From: Osmia lignaria lignaria
Lineage: Eukaryota; Arthropoda; Insecta; Hymenoptera; Megachilidae
Assembly: GCF_051020975.1 (NCBI RefSeq)
Contig: NC_135034.1
Location: 1,178,001 to 1,242,000 of the forward strand
DNA length: 64,000 bases
Direction of reading: 5' to 3'
Positions 1 to 12,500 of the stretch are shown here, in pieces. The translations under genes were made by a program, and so were the position numbers. The notes under the pieces are model-generated. The model saw nothing but the letters and a program-made list of their open reading frames with translations, did not search any database and was not told the DNA's origin. Each line of letters opens with the position of its first letter. Within the stretch, counting starts at the first letter, position 1.

Positions 1-64
1 TAGTATAATTGTTATTACTATATCTACATTAGGTATAATGTAATGTATTTACTACATCCTACAG

Positions 65-388
65 ATCATTGTACATTTAATAACATCATTCATGCTATAG
101 CTAAATTGGCTATAATGTAATATACTCACCCCTTCCCACAGATCAAGGTACCTACATTTAGTAACAATATCATTATTACTACATCTACATTAGATATAAA
201 GTAATATACTGATCCCTGCCCACAGTTCAATGTACCTATATTTAATAATAATATCATTAGTACTATATCCACATCATATATAATGTAATATACTGATTCC
301 TTCCCACAGATCAATGTACATTAACAACAACATCATTCATGCTATAGCTAAATTGGATATAATGTAATATACTGATCCCTGCCCACCG
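65..388 (+). repeat. Landmark four-monomer module 'M' (77+84+84+79 bases), first copy
   Basis: The module runs 65-141 (77 bases, GCTATAGC and CTCACCCC tail), 142-225 (B, ACTACATC and ATATAAAGTAATA), 226-309 (B, ATTTAATAATAATATC) and 310-388 (79 bases, GTACATTAACAACAAC). Two adjacent B monomers and the short flanking A monomers make it easy to spot. The TCA of CTCACC lies at 126 here and recurs at 1429, 2893, 5332, 6796, 7284, 8748, 9640, 10943, 12407, 14846, 16310, 16798, 18101, 19565, 22004, 23468, 23956, 24848, 27287, 28751, 29239, 30703, 32564, 34519, 35494, 36958, 42955, 47905, 51553, 53666, 55694, 58869, 60177 and 62616. Variant forms are at 38652, 40275, 41898, 45225, 46848 and 50175, where ATATAATGCAATATACGG replaces ATATAAAGTAATATACTG. 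Confidence 0.9.
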
Positions 389-555
389 GTCAATGTACAT
401 TTAATAACAACATCGTTCATACTATATCCACATTAGGTATAATGTAATATAGTGATTACGTCCCACAGATCAATGTACCTACATTTAATAACAATATCCT
501 TAGTACTATACCCACATTACACATAATGTAATATACTGATTCCTTCCCACAGATC

Positions 556-610
556 AATGTACATTTAACAACAACATCATTCATACTATAACTACATTGG
601 ATATAATGTA
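556..610. other. Paired dyad motifs within one monomer, exemplar
   Basis: AATGTACATT at 556-565 is a perfect palindrome, and TACATT-GGATAT-AATGTA at 593-610 has six-base inverted arms around a six-base spacer. Their centres are 41 bases apart, about half a monomer. In B monomers the first dyad becomes AATGTA-CC-TACATT (880-893). Most monomers keep both. Confidence 0.75.
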
Positions 611-613
611 ATA

Positions 614-632
614 TACTGATCCCTTCCCACAG
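614..632 (+). other. Splice-acceptor-like cassette, exemplar (repeated in most monomers)
   Basis: TACTGAT is followed by CCCTTCCCACAG, which resembles a branch-point motif, a pyrimidine tract and a 3' splice site. The same cassette closes most monomers in the window. This is a sequence resemblance only. Nothing here shows that the array is transcribed or spliced. Confidence 0.4.
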
Positions 633-716
633 ATCAAGGTATCTACATTTAATAACAACATCATTATTACTATATCTACACTAGATATAATGCAATATGC
701 GGATTCCTTCCCACAG

Positions 717-796
717 ATCAATGTACATTTAATAACAACATCATTCATACTATATCTGCATTGGATATAATGTAATATACTGATCCCTGCCCACCG
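717..796 (+). repeat. Exemplar type-A monomer (80 bases)
   Basis: This is a representative 80-base monomer. It starts ATCAATGTACATTTAATAAC, passes through a CATTCATACTATATC stretch and TTGGATATAATGTAATATAC, and ends in a C-rich block. This copy ends CTGCCCACCG rather than the commoner CTTCCCACAG. A-type monomers hold the 10-base palindrome AATGTACATT near the start. Subtypes are told apart by the middle (CATACTATATC, or CATGCTATAGC with AAATTGG) and by the tail (CTGATCCCTTCC, or GTGATTACATCC / GTGATTACGTCC). Confidence 0.93.
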
Positions 797-876
797 GTCA
801 ATGTACATTTAATAACAACATCGTTCATACTATATCCACATTAGGTATAATGTAACATAGTGATTACGTCCCACAG
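797..876 (+). repeat. Exemplar type-A' monomer with GTGATTAC tail
   Basis: This is an 80-base A-length subtype. It begins GTCAATGTACATTTAATAAC after an ACCG|GTC junction, so it carries an ACCGGT hexamer at its 5' boundary. Its tail is GTGATTACGTCCCACAG in place of CTGATCCCTTCCCACAG. It usually precedes a B monomer with CCTTAGTAC or CCGTAGTAC. The ACCGGT junction recurs many times and is a useful register mark in the HORs. Confidence 0.85.
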
Positions 877-960
877 ATCAATGTACCTACATTTAATAAC
901 AATATCCGTAGTACTATATCCACATTACACATAATGTAATATACTGATTCCTTCCCACAG
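877..960 (+). repeat. Exemplar type-B monomer (84 bases)
   Basis: This is a representative 84-base monomer. Compared with type A it has four extra bases (CCTA) right after AATGTA, giving AATGTACCTACATT. Its middle usually reads CAATATCATTAGTAC or CAATATCCTTAGTAC instead of CAACATCATTCATAC. The rest aligns colinearly with type A. Because 84 is a multiple of three and 80 is not, consecutive B monomers stay in one reading frame, which explains the repeated 28-residue patterns in spurious translations. Confidence 0.93.
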
Positions 961-2019
961 ATCAATGTACATTTAATAACAACATTATTCATACTATATC
1001 TACACTAGGGATAATGTAACATAGTGATTACATCCCGCAGATCAATGTACACTTAATAACAACATCATTCATACTATAACTACATTGGATATAATGTAAT
1101 ATACTGATCCCTTCCCACAGATTAAGGTATCTACATTTAATAACAATATCATTATTACTATATCTACACTAGATATGATGCAATATACGGATTCCTTCCC
1201 ACAGATCAATGTACATTTAATAACAACATCATTCATACTATATCTGCATTGGATATAATGTAATATACTGATCCCTTCCCACAGATCAATGTACATATAA
1301 CAGCAACATCGTTAGTACTATATCTGCATTAGGTATAATGTAATCTAGTGACTACATCCCACAGATCATTGTACGTTTAATAACACCATCATTCATGCTA
1401 TAGCTAAATTGGATATAATGTAATATACTCACCCCTTCCCACAGATCAAGGTACCTACATTTAATAACAATATCATTATTACTACATCTACATTAGATAT
1501 AAAGTAATATACTGATCCCTGCCCACAGTTCAATGTACCTATATTTAATAATAATATCATTAGTACTATATCCACATCATATATAATGTAATATACTGAT
1601 TCCTTCCCACAGATCAATGTACATTAACAACAACATCATTCATGCTATAGCTAAATTGGATATAATGTAATATACTGATCCCTGCCCACAGATCAATGTA
1701 CCTACATTTAATAACAATATCATTAGTACTATATCTACATTAGATATAATGTAATATACTGATCCCTGCCCACAGTTCAATGTAACTATATTTAATAACA
1801 ATATCATTAGTACTATATCCACATCATATATAATGTAATATACTGATTCCTTCCCACAGATCAATGTACATTTAACAACCGCATCATTCATACTATGTCT
1901 ACATTGGATATAATGTAATATACTGTTCCCTTCCCACAGATCAACGTACATATAATAACAATATCATTATCACTATAACTACACTAGATATAATGTAATA
2001 TACTGATTCCTTCCCTCAG

Positions 2020-2179
2020 ATCAATCTACATTTAATATCGATATCATTATTACTATTTCTACATTAGATATAATGTAATATACTGATTCCTTCCCTCAGA
2101 TCAATGTACATTTAATATCGATATCATTATTACTATTTCTACATTAGATATAATGTAATATACTGATCCCTTCCCACAG
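2020..2179 (+). repeat. Local duplication of one 80-base monomer
   Basis: Monomers 2020-2099 and 2100-2179 are almost identical adjacent copies. Both carry TTTAATATCGATATC and ATTTCTACATTAG, a form rare elsewhere. They differ at 2026/2106 and in the last bases before CAG. The doublet is also present at 11534, 18692, 31691 and 52144. The corresponding place at 5839-5918 and its copies hold a single monomer. This is a one-monomer copy-number change captured in the HOR. Confidence 0.85.
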
Positions 2180-4948
2180 ATCAATGTACCTACATTTAAT
2201 AACAATACCATTATTACTATATCTACATTAGATATAATGTAATATACTGATCCCTGCCCACCGGTCAATGTACATTTAATAACAACATCGTTCATACTAT
2301 ATCCACATTAGGTATAATGTAATATAGTGATTACGTCCCACAGATCAATGTACCTACATTTTATAACAATATCCTTAGTACTATATCCACATTACACATA
2401 ATGTAATATACTGATTCCTTCCCACAGATCAATGTACATTTAACAACGACATCATTCGTACTATATCTACATCGGATATAATGTAATATACTGATCCCTT
2501 CCCACAGATCAATGTACCTACATTTAATAACAATATCCTTAGTACTATATCCACATCACACATAATGTAATATACTGATTCCTTCCCACAGAACAATGTA
2601 CATTTAATAACCCCATCATTCATACTATATCTACACGAGGTATAATGTAATATAGTGATTACATCCCCCAGATCAATGTACATATAACAACAACATCATT
2701 CATACTATATCTACATTGGATATAATGTAATATACTGATCCCTTCCCACAGGTCAATGTACATATAATAGTATAATTGTTATTACTATATCTACATTAGG
2801 TATAATGTAATGTATTTACTACATCCTACAGATCATTGTACATTTAATAACATCATTCATGCTATAGCTAAATTGGCTATAATGTAATATACTCACCCCT
2901 TCCCACAGATCAAGGTACCTACATTTAATAACAATATCATTATTACTACATCTACATTAGATATAAAGTAATATACTGATCCCTGCCCACAGTTCAATGT
3001 ACCTATATTTAATAATAATATCATTAGTACTATATCCACATCATATATAATGTAATATACTGATTCCTTCCCACAGATCAATGTACATTAACAACAACAT
3101 CATTCATGCTATAGCTAAATTGGATGTAATGTAATATACTGATCCCTCCCCACAGATCAATGTACATTTTATAACAACATCATTCATACTATGTCTACAT
3201 TGGATATAATGTAATATACTGATCCCTTCCCATACGTCAATGTACATATAATAGCAAAATCGTTATTACTATATCTACATTAGGTATAATGTAATATACT
3301 GATCCCTGCCCACAGTTCAATGTTCCTATACTTAATAACAATATCATTAGTACTATATCCACATCATATATAATGTAATATACTGATTCCTTCCCACAGA
3401 TCAACGTAGATTTAATAACAACATCATTCATACAATATCAACACTAGGTATAATGTAATATAGTGATTACATCCCACAGATCAAGGTACATTTTATAACA
3501 GCATCGTTCATACTATATCTACGGTGGATATAATGTAATATACTGATCCCTTCCCACAGACCAAGGTGCCTACATTTAGTAACAATATCATTCATACTAT
3601 ATCAACACTAGGTATAATGTAATATAGTGATTACATCCCACAGATCAAGGTACATTTTATAACAACATCGTTCATACTATATCTACATTGGATATAATGT
3701 GATATAATGATCCCTTCCCACAGACCAAGGTGCCTACATTTAGTAACAATATCATTATTACTATAACTACATTAGATATAATGTTATATACTGATCCCTG
3801 CCCACAGTTCATTGTACCTATACTTAATAACAATATCATTAGTAGTATATCCACATCATATATAATGTAATATACTGATTCCTTCCCACAGATCAACGTA
3901 GATTTAATAACAACATCATTCATACTATATCAACACTAGGTATAATGTAATATAGTGATTACATCCCACAGATCAAGGTACATTTTATAACAACATCGTT
4001 CATACTATATCTACATTGGATATAATATAATATACTGATCCCTTCCCACAGATCAATGTACATTTAGTAACACCATCATTCATACTATATCTACACTGGA
4101 TATAATACAATATACGGATTCCTCCCCACAGATCAATGTACATTTTATAACAACATCATTCATACTATATCTACATTGGATATAATGTAATATACTGATC
4201 CCTTCCCATACGTCAATGTACATATAATAGCAAAATCGTTATTACTATATCTACATTACGTATAATGTAATATACTGATCCCTGCTCACAGATCATTGTA
4301 CCTATATTTAATAACAATATCCTTAGTACTATATCCACATTACACATAATGTAATATACTGATTCCTTCCCACAGATCAACGTACATTTAATAACAACAG
4401 CATTCATACTATATCAACACTAGGTATAACGTAATATAGTGATTACATCCCACAGATCAAGGTACATTCAATATCGATATCATTATTACTATATCTACAT
4501 TAGATAAAATGTAATATACTGATCCCTTCCCACAGATGAAGGTGCCTACATTTTGTAACAATATCATTATTACTATATCTTCATTAGATATAATGTAATA
4601 TACTAATCCCTGCCCACAGATCAATGTATATTTAGTAGCGATATCATTATTACTATATCTACATTGGATATAATGTAATATACTGAACCCTCCCCACAGA
4701 TCAATGTACCTACATTTAACAACAATATCATTAGTACTACGTCCACATTGCATATAATGTAATATACTGATTCCTTGCCACAGATCAGTGTACATTTAAT
4801 AACAACAACATTCATTACATATCTATATTGGGTACAATGTAATATAGTGATTACATCCCACAGATTGATGTACATGTAATATCGATATCATTATTACTAT
4901 ATCTACATTAGATATAATGTAATATACTGATCCCGGCCCATAGTTCAA

Positions 4949-7900
4949 TGTACCTATATTTAATAACAATATCATTAGTACTATATCCACATCACATATA
5001 ATGTAATATACTGATCCCTTCCCACAGATCAATGTACATTTAGTAACACCATCATTCATACTATATCTACACTAGGTATAATGTAACATAGTGATTACAT
5101 CCCACAGATCAATGTACATTTAATAACAACATCATTCATAATATAACTACATTGGATATAATGTAATATACTGATCCCTTCCCACAGATCAATGTACATA
5201 TAACAGCAACATCGTTAGTACTATATCTGCATTAGGTATAATGTAATCTAGTGACTACATCCCACAGATCATTGTACGTTTAATAACACCATCATTCATG
5301 CTATAGCTAAATTGGATATAATGTAATATACTCACCCCTTCCCACAGATCAAGGTACCTACATTTAATAACAATATCATTATTACTACATCTACATTAGA
5401 TATAAAGTAATATACTGATCCCTGCCCACAGTTCAATGTACCTATATTTAATAATAATATCATTAGTACTATATCCACATCATATATAATGTAATATACT
5501 GATTCCTTCCCACAGATCAATGTGCATTAACAACAACATCATTCATGCTATAGCTAAATTGGATATAATGTAATATACTGATCCCTGCCCACAGTTAAAT
5601 GTAACTATATTTAATAACAATATCATTAGTACTACATCCACATCATATATAATGTAATATACTGATTCCTTCCCACAGATCAATGTACATTTAACAACGG
5701 CATCATTCATACTATGTCTACATTGGATATAATGTAATATACTGTTCCCTTCCCACAGATCAATGTACATATAATAACAATATTATTATTACTATAACTA
5801 CACTAGATATAATGTAATATACTGATTCCTTCCCTCAGATCAATGTACATTTAATATCGATATCATTATTACTATTTCTACATTAGATATAATGTAATAT
5901 ACTGATCCCTTCCCACAGATCAATGTACCTACATTTAATAACAATACCATTAGTACTACGTCCACATTACATATAATGTAGTATACTGATTCCTTCTCTC
6001 AGATCAGTGTAGATTTAATAACAACATCCTTCATACTATATCAACACTAGGTATAATGTAATATACTGATCCCTTCCCACAGACCAAGGTGCCTACATTT
6101 AGTAACAATATCATTATTACTATATCTACATTAGATATAATGTAATATACTGATCCCTGCCCACCGGTCAATGTACATTTAATAACAACATCGTTCATAC
6201 CATATCCACATTAGGTATAATGTAATATAGTGATTACGTCCCACAGAGCAATGTACCTACATTTAATAACAATATCCTTAGTACTATATCCACATTACAC
6301 ATAATGTAATATACTGATTCCTTCCCACAGATCAATGTACATTTAACAACGACATCATTCGTACTATATCTACATTGGATATAATGTAATATACTGACCC
6401 CTTCCCACAGATCAATGTACCTACATTTAATAACAATATCCTTAGTACTATATCCACATCACACATAATGTAATATACTGATTCCTTCCCACAGAACAAT
6501 GTACATTTAATAACCCCATCATTCATACTATATCTACACGAGGTATAATGTAATATAGTGATTACATCCCCCAGATCAATGTACATATAACAACAACATC
6601 ATTCATACTATATCTACATTGGATATAATGTAATATACTGATCCCTTCCCACAGGTCAATGTACATATAATAGTATAATTGTTATTACTATATCTACATT
6701 AGGTATAATGTAATGTATTTACTACATCCTACAGATCATTGTACATTTAATAACATCATTCATGCTATAGCTAAATTGGCTATAATGTAATATACTCACC
6801 CCTTCCCACAGATCAAGGTACCTACATTTAATAACAATATCATTATTACTACATCTACATTAGATATAAAGTAATATACTGATCCCTGCCCACAGTTCAA
6901 TGTACCTATATTTAATAACAATATCATTAGTACTATATCCACATCACATATAATGTAATATACTGATCCCTTCCCACAGATCAATGTACATTTAGTAACA
7001 CCATCATTCATACTATATCTACACTAGGTATAATGTAACATAGTGATTACATCCCACAGATCAATGTACATTTAATAACAACATCATTCATAATATAACT
7101 ACATTGGATATAATGTAATATACTGATCCCTTCCCACAGATCAATGTACATATAACAGCAACATCGTTAGTACTATATCTGCATTAGGTATAATGTAATC
7201 TAGTGACTACATCCCACAGATCATTGTACGTTTAATAACACCATCATTCATGCTATAGCTAAATTGGATATAATGTAATATACTCACCCCTTCCCACAGA
7301 TCAAGGTACCTACATTTAATAACAATATCATTATTACTACATCTACATTAGATATAAAGTAATATACTGATCCCTGCCCACAGTTCAATGTACCTATATT
7401 TAATAATAATATCATTAGTACTATATCCACATCATATATAATGTAATATACTGATTCCTTCCCACAGATCAATGTGCATTAACAACAACATCATTCATGC
7501 TATAGCTAAATTGGATATAATGTAATATACTGATCCCTGCCCACAGTTAAATGTAACTATATTTAATAACAATATCATTAGTACTATATCCACATCATAT
7601 ATAATGTAATATACTGATTCCTTCCCACAGATCAATGTACATTTAACAACCGCATCATTCATACTATGTCTACATTGGATATAATGTAATATACTGTTCC
7701 CTTCCCACAGATCAATGTACATATAATAACAATATTATTATTACTATAACTACACTAGATATAATGTAATATACTGATTCCTTCCCTCAGATCAATGTAC
7801 ATTTAATATCGATATCATTATTACTATTTCTACATTAGATATAATGTAATATACTGATCCCTTCCCACAGATCAATGTACCTACATTTAATAACAATACC

Positions 7901-8852
7901 ATTAGTACTACGTCCACATTACATATAATGTAGTATACTGATTCCTTCTCTCAGATCAGTGTAGATTTAATAACAACATCCTTCATACTATATCAACACT
8001 AGGTATAATGTAATATACTGATCCCTTCCCACAGACCAAGGTGCCTACATTTAGTAACAATATCATTATTACTATATCTACATTAGATATAATGTAATAT
8101 ACTGATCCCTGCCCACCGGTCAATGTACATTTAATAACAACATCGTTCATACCATATCCACATTAGGTATAATGTAATATAGTGATTACGTCCCACAGAT
8201 CAATGTACCTACATTTAATAACAATATCCTTAGTACTATATCCACATTACACATAATGTAATATACTGATTCCTTCCCACAGGTCAATGTACATTTAACA
8301 ACGACATCATTCGTACTATATCCACATTGGATATAATGTAATATACTGACCCCTTCCCACAGATCAATGTACCTACATTTAATAACAATATCCTTAGTAC
8401 TATATCCACATCACACATAATGTAATATACTGATTCCTTCCCACAGAACAATGTACATTTAATAACCCCATCATTCATACTATATCTACACGAGGTATAA
8501 TGTAATATAGTGATTACATCCCCCAGATCAATGTACATATAACAACAACATCATTCATACTATATCTACATTGGATATAATGTAATATACTGATCCCTTC
8601 CCACAGGTCAATGTACATATAATAGTATAATTGTTATTACTATATCTACATTAGGTATAATGTAATGTATTTACTACATCCTACAGATCATTGTACATTT
8701 AATAACATCATTCATGCTATAGCTAAATTGGCTATAATGTAATATACTCACCCCTTCCCACAGATCAAGGTACCTACATTTAATAACAATATCATTATTA
8801 CTACATCTACATTAGATATAAAGTAATATACTGAACCCTGCCCACAGTTCAA
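4949..8852 (+). repeat. Tandem duplication, two 1,952-base copies (junction near 6900)
   Basis: From about 6901 the sequence repeats that from about 4949 at offset 1,952 (for example 5332/7284 and 6332/8284). The join lies inside an M module: bases up to about 6890 match the usual M, then the second B monomer switches to the AATAACAATATC and CATCACATATAATG form found at 4949-5020. The copies differ at a few sites (ACTACATCC at about 5630, ACTATATCC at about 7580), so the duplication is not brand new. The same hybrid M is copied at 16310, 23468 and 28751. Confidence 0.75.
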
Positions 8853-9514
8853 TGTACCTATATTTAATAATAATATCATTAGTACTATATCCACATCATA
8901 TATAATGTAATATACTGATTCCTTCCCACAGATCAATGTACATTAACAACAACATCATTCATGCTATAGCTAAATTGGATATAATGTAATATACTGATCC
9001 CTGCCCACCGGTCAATGTACATTTAATAACAACATCGTTCATACTATATCCACATTAGGTATAATGTAATATAGTGATTACGTCCCACAGATCAATGTAC
9101 CTACATTTAATAACAATATCCTTAGTACCATATCCACATTACACATAATGTAATATACTGATTCCTTCCCACAGATCAATGTACATTTAACAACGACATC
9201 ATTCGTACTATATCTACATCGGATATAATGTAATATACTGATCCCTTCCCACAGATCAATGTACCTACATTTAATAACAATATCCTTAGTACTATATCCA
9301 CATCACACATAATGTAATATACTGATTCCTTCCCACAGAACAATGTACATTTAATAACCCCATCATTCATACTATATCTACACGAGGTATAATGTAATAT
9401 AGTGATTACATCCCCCAGATCAATGTACATATAACAACAACATCATTCATACTATATCTACATTGGATATAATGTAATATACTGATCCCTTCCCACAGGT
9501 CAATGTACATATAA

Positions 9515-12500
9515 TAGTATAATTGTTATTACTATATCTACATTAGGTATAATGTAATGTATTTACTACATCCTACAGATCATTGTACATTTAATAACAT
9601 CATTCATGCTATAGCTAAATTGGCTATAATGTAATATACTCACCCCTTCCCACAGATCAAGGTACCTACATTTAGTAACAATATCATTATTACTACATCT
9701 ACATTAGATATAAAGTAATATACTGATCCCTGCCCACAGTTCAATGTACCTATATTTAATAATAATATCATTAGTACTATATCCACATCATATATAATGT
9801 AATATACTGATTCCTTCCCACAGATCAATGTACATTAACAACAACATCATTCATGCTATAGCTAAATTGGATATAATGTAATATACTGATCCCTGCCCAC
9901 CGGTCAATGTACATTTAATAACAACATCGTTCATACTATATCCACATTAGGTATAATGTAATATAGTGATTACGTCCCACAGATCAATGTACCTACATTT
10001 AATAACAATATCCTTAGTACTATACCCACATTACACATAATGTAATATACTGATTCCTTCCCACAGATCAATGTACATTTAACAACAACATCATTCATAC
10101 TATAACTACATTGGATATAATGTAATATACTGATCCCTTCCCACAGATCAAGGTATCTACATTTAATAACAACATCATTATTACTATATCTACACTAGAT
10201 ATAATGCAATATGCGGATTCCTTCCCACAGATCAATGTACATTTAATAACAACATCATTCATACTATATCTGCATTGGATATAATGTAATATACTGATCC
10301 CTGCCCACCGGTCAATGTACATTTAATAACAACATCGTTCATACTATATCCACATTAGGTATAATGTAACATAGTGATTACGTCCCACAGATCAATGTAC
10401 CTACATTTAATAACAATATCCGTAGTACTATATCCACATTACACATAATGTAATATACTGATTCCTTCCCACAGATCAATGTACATTTAATAACAACATT
10501 ATTCATACTATATCTACACTAGGGATAATGTAACATAGTGATTACATCCCGCAGATCAATGTACACTTAATAACAACATCATTCATACTATAACTACATT
10601 GGATATAATGTAATATACTGATCCCTTCCCACAGATTAAGGTATCTACATTTAATAACAATATCATTATTACTATATCTACACTAGATATGATGCAATAT
10701 ACGGATTCCTTCCCACAGATCAATGTACATTTAATAACAACATCATTCATACTATATCTGCATTGGATATAATGTAATATACTGATCCCTTCCCACAGAT
10801 CAATGTACATATAACAGCAACATCGTTAGTACTATATCTGCATTAGGTATAATGTAATCTAGTGACTACATCCCACAGATCATTGTACGTTTAATAACAC
10901 CATCATTCATGCTATAGCTAAATTGGATATAATGTAATATACTCACCCCTTCCCACAGATCAAGGTACCTACATTTAATAACAATATCATTATTACTACA
11001 TCTACATTAGATATAAAGTAATATACTGATCCCTGCCCACAGTTCAATGTACCTATATTTAATAATAATATCATTAGTACTATATCCACATCATATATAA
11101 TGTAATATACTGATTCCTTCCCACAGATCAATGTACATTAACAACAACATCATTCATGCTATAGCTAAATTGGATATAATGTAATATACTGATCCCTGCC
11201 CACAGATCAATGTACCTACATTTAATAACAATATCATTAGTACTATATCTACATTAGATATAATGTAATATACTGATCCCTGCCCACAGTTCAATGTAAC
11301 TATATTTAATAACAATATCATTAGTACTATATCCACATCATATATAATGTAATATACTGATTCCTTCCCACAGATCAATGTACATTTAACAACCGCATCA
11401 TTCATACTATGTCTACATTGGATATAATGTAATATACTGTTCCCTTCCCACAGATCAACGTACATATAATAACAATATCATTATCACTATAACTACACTA
11501 GATATAATGTAATATACTGATTCCTTCCCTCAGATCAATGTACATTTAATATCGATATCATTATTACTATTTCTACATTAGATATAATGTAATATACTGA
11601 TTCCTTCCCTCAGATCAATGTACATTTAATATCGATATCATTATTACTATTTCTACATTAGATATAATGTAATATACTGATCCCTTCCCACAGATCAATG
11701 TACCTACATTTAATAACAATACCATTATTACTATATCTACATTAGATATAATGTAATATACTGATCCCTGCCCACCGGTCAATGTACATTTAATAACAAC
11801 ATCGTTCATACTATATCCACATTAGGTATAATGTAATATAGTGATTACGTCCCACAGATCAATGTACCTACATTTTATAACAATATCCTTAGTACTATAT
11901 CCACATTACACATAATGTAATATACTGATTCCTTCCCACAGATCAATGTACATTTAACAACGACATCATTCGTACTATATCTACATCGGATATAATGTAA
12001 TATACTGATCCCTTCCCACAGATCAATGTACCTACATTTAATAACAATATCCTTAGTACTATATCCACATCACACATAATGTAATATACTGATTCCTTCC
12101 CACAGAACAATGTACATTTAATAACCCCATCATTCATACTATATCTACACGAGGTATAATGTAATATAGTGATTACATCCCCCAGATCAATGTACATATA
12201 ACAACAACATCATTCATACTATATCTACATTGGATATAATGTAATATACTGATCCCTTCCCACAGGTCAATGTACATATAATAGTATAATTGTTATTACT
12301 ATATCTACATTAGGTATAATGTAATGTATTTACTACATCCTACAGATCATTGTACATTTAATAACATCATTCATGCTATAGCTAAATTGGCTATAATGTA
12401 ATATACTCACCCCTTCCCACAGATCAAGGTACCTACATTTAATAACAATATCATTATTACTACATCTACATTAGATATAAAGTAATATACTGATCCCTGC

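Larger units (their letters stand above)
553..1040 (+). repeat. Hexameric HOR unit, 488 bases (first of a tandem pair)
   Basis: Six monomers (80+84+80+80+84+80) are followed at 1041 by a related six that begins the same way. The offset of 488 is seen between 553-1040 and 1041 onwards, and again between the M modules at 6796/7284, 16310/16798, 23468/23956 and 28751/29239. The multiples 1,464 (3x) and 1,952 (4x) are the commonest larger offsets in the left family, so this hexamer, or the 244-base trimer inside it, looks like the founding HOR. Confidence 0.75.
1..9514 (+). repeat. Left-family super-HOR, copy 1 (9,514 bases)
   Basis: The sequence at 1 recurs from 9515 at a constant offset of 9,514. 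Successive M modules are spaced 1303, 1464, 2439, 1464, 488, 1464 and 892 bases, which sums to 9,514. Copies 1 and 2 are nearly identical. Single-base differences I could see include 2026 (C, against G at 11540), 3701 (G, against A at 13215), 5699 (G, against C at 15213) and 6248 (G, against T at 15762). It contains an internal tandem duplication of 1,952 bases. No gene lies in it. Confidence 0.85.

Noticed and set aside
421..445. TTAGG-type telomeric repeat (CATTAGGTATAATG)
   Set aside because: TTAGG occurs only once per monomer as part of the monomer sequence and never in tandem.
600..620. TATAATGTAATATA as a promoter element in every monomer
   Set aside because: It is expected from the base composition and is part of the dyad. 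There is no associated gene or start-site evidence.
600..632. A complete mini-intron within each monomer (AG|GTATAATG to CAG)
   Set aside because: The donor is weak and the span is about 32 bases, too short for a normal spliceosomal intron. Only the acceptor-like part is reported, as a resemblance.
4457..4795. Minus-strand reading frame of 112 codons, the longest of many repeated frames of 60-112 codons
   Set aside because: These frames simply read through satellite monomers. They begin at TTG or other weak starts, break wherever 80-base monomers shift the frame, and repeat hydrophobic 28-residue patterns that mirror the 84-base monomer. No domain, no start context and no frame-preserving substitution pattern is visible.
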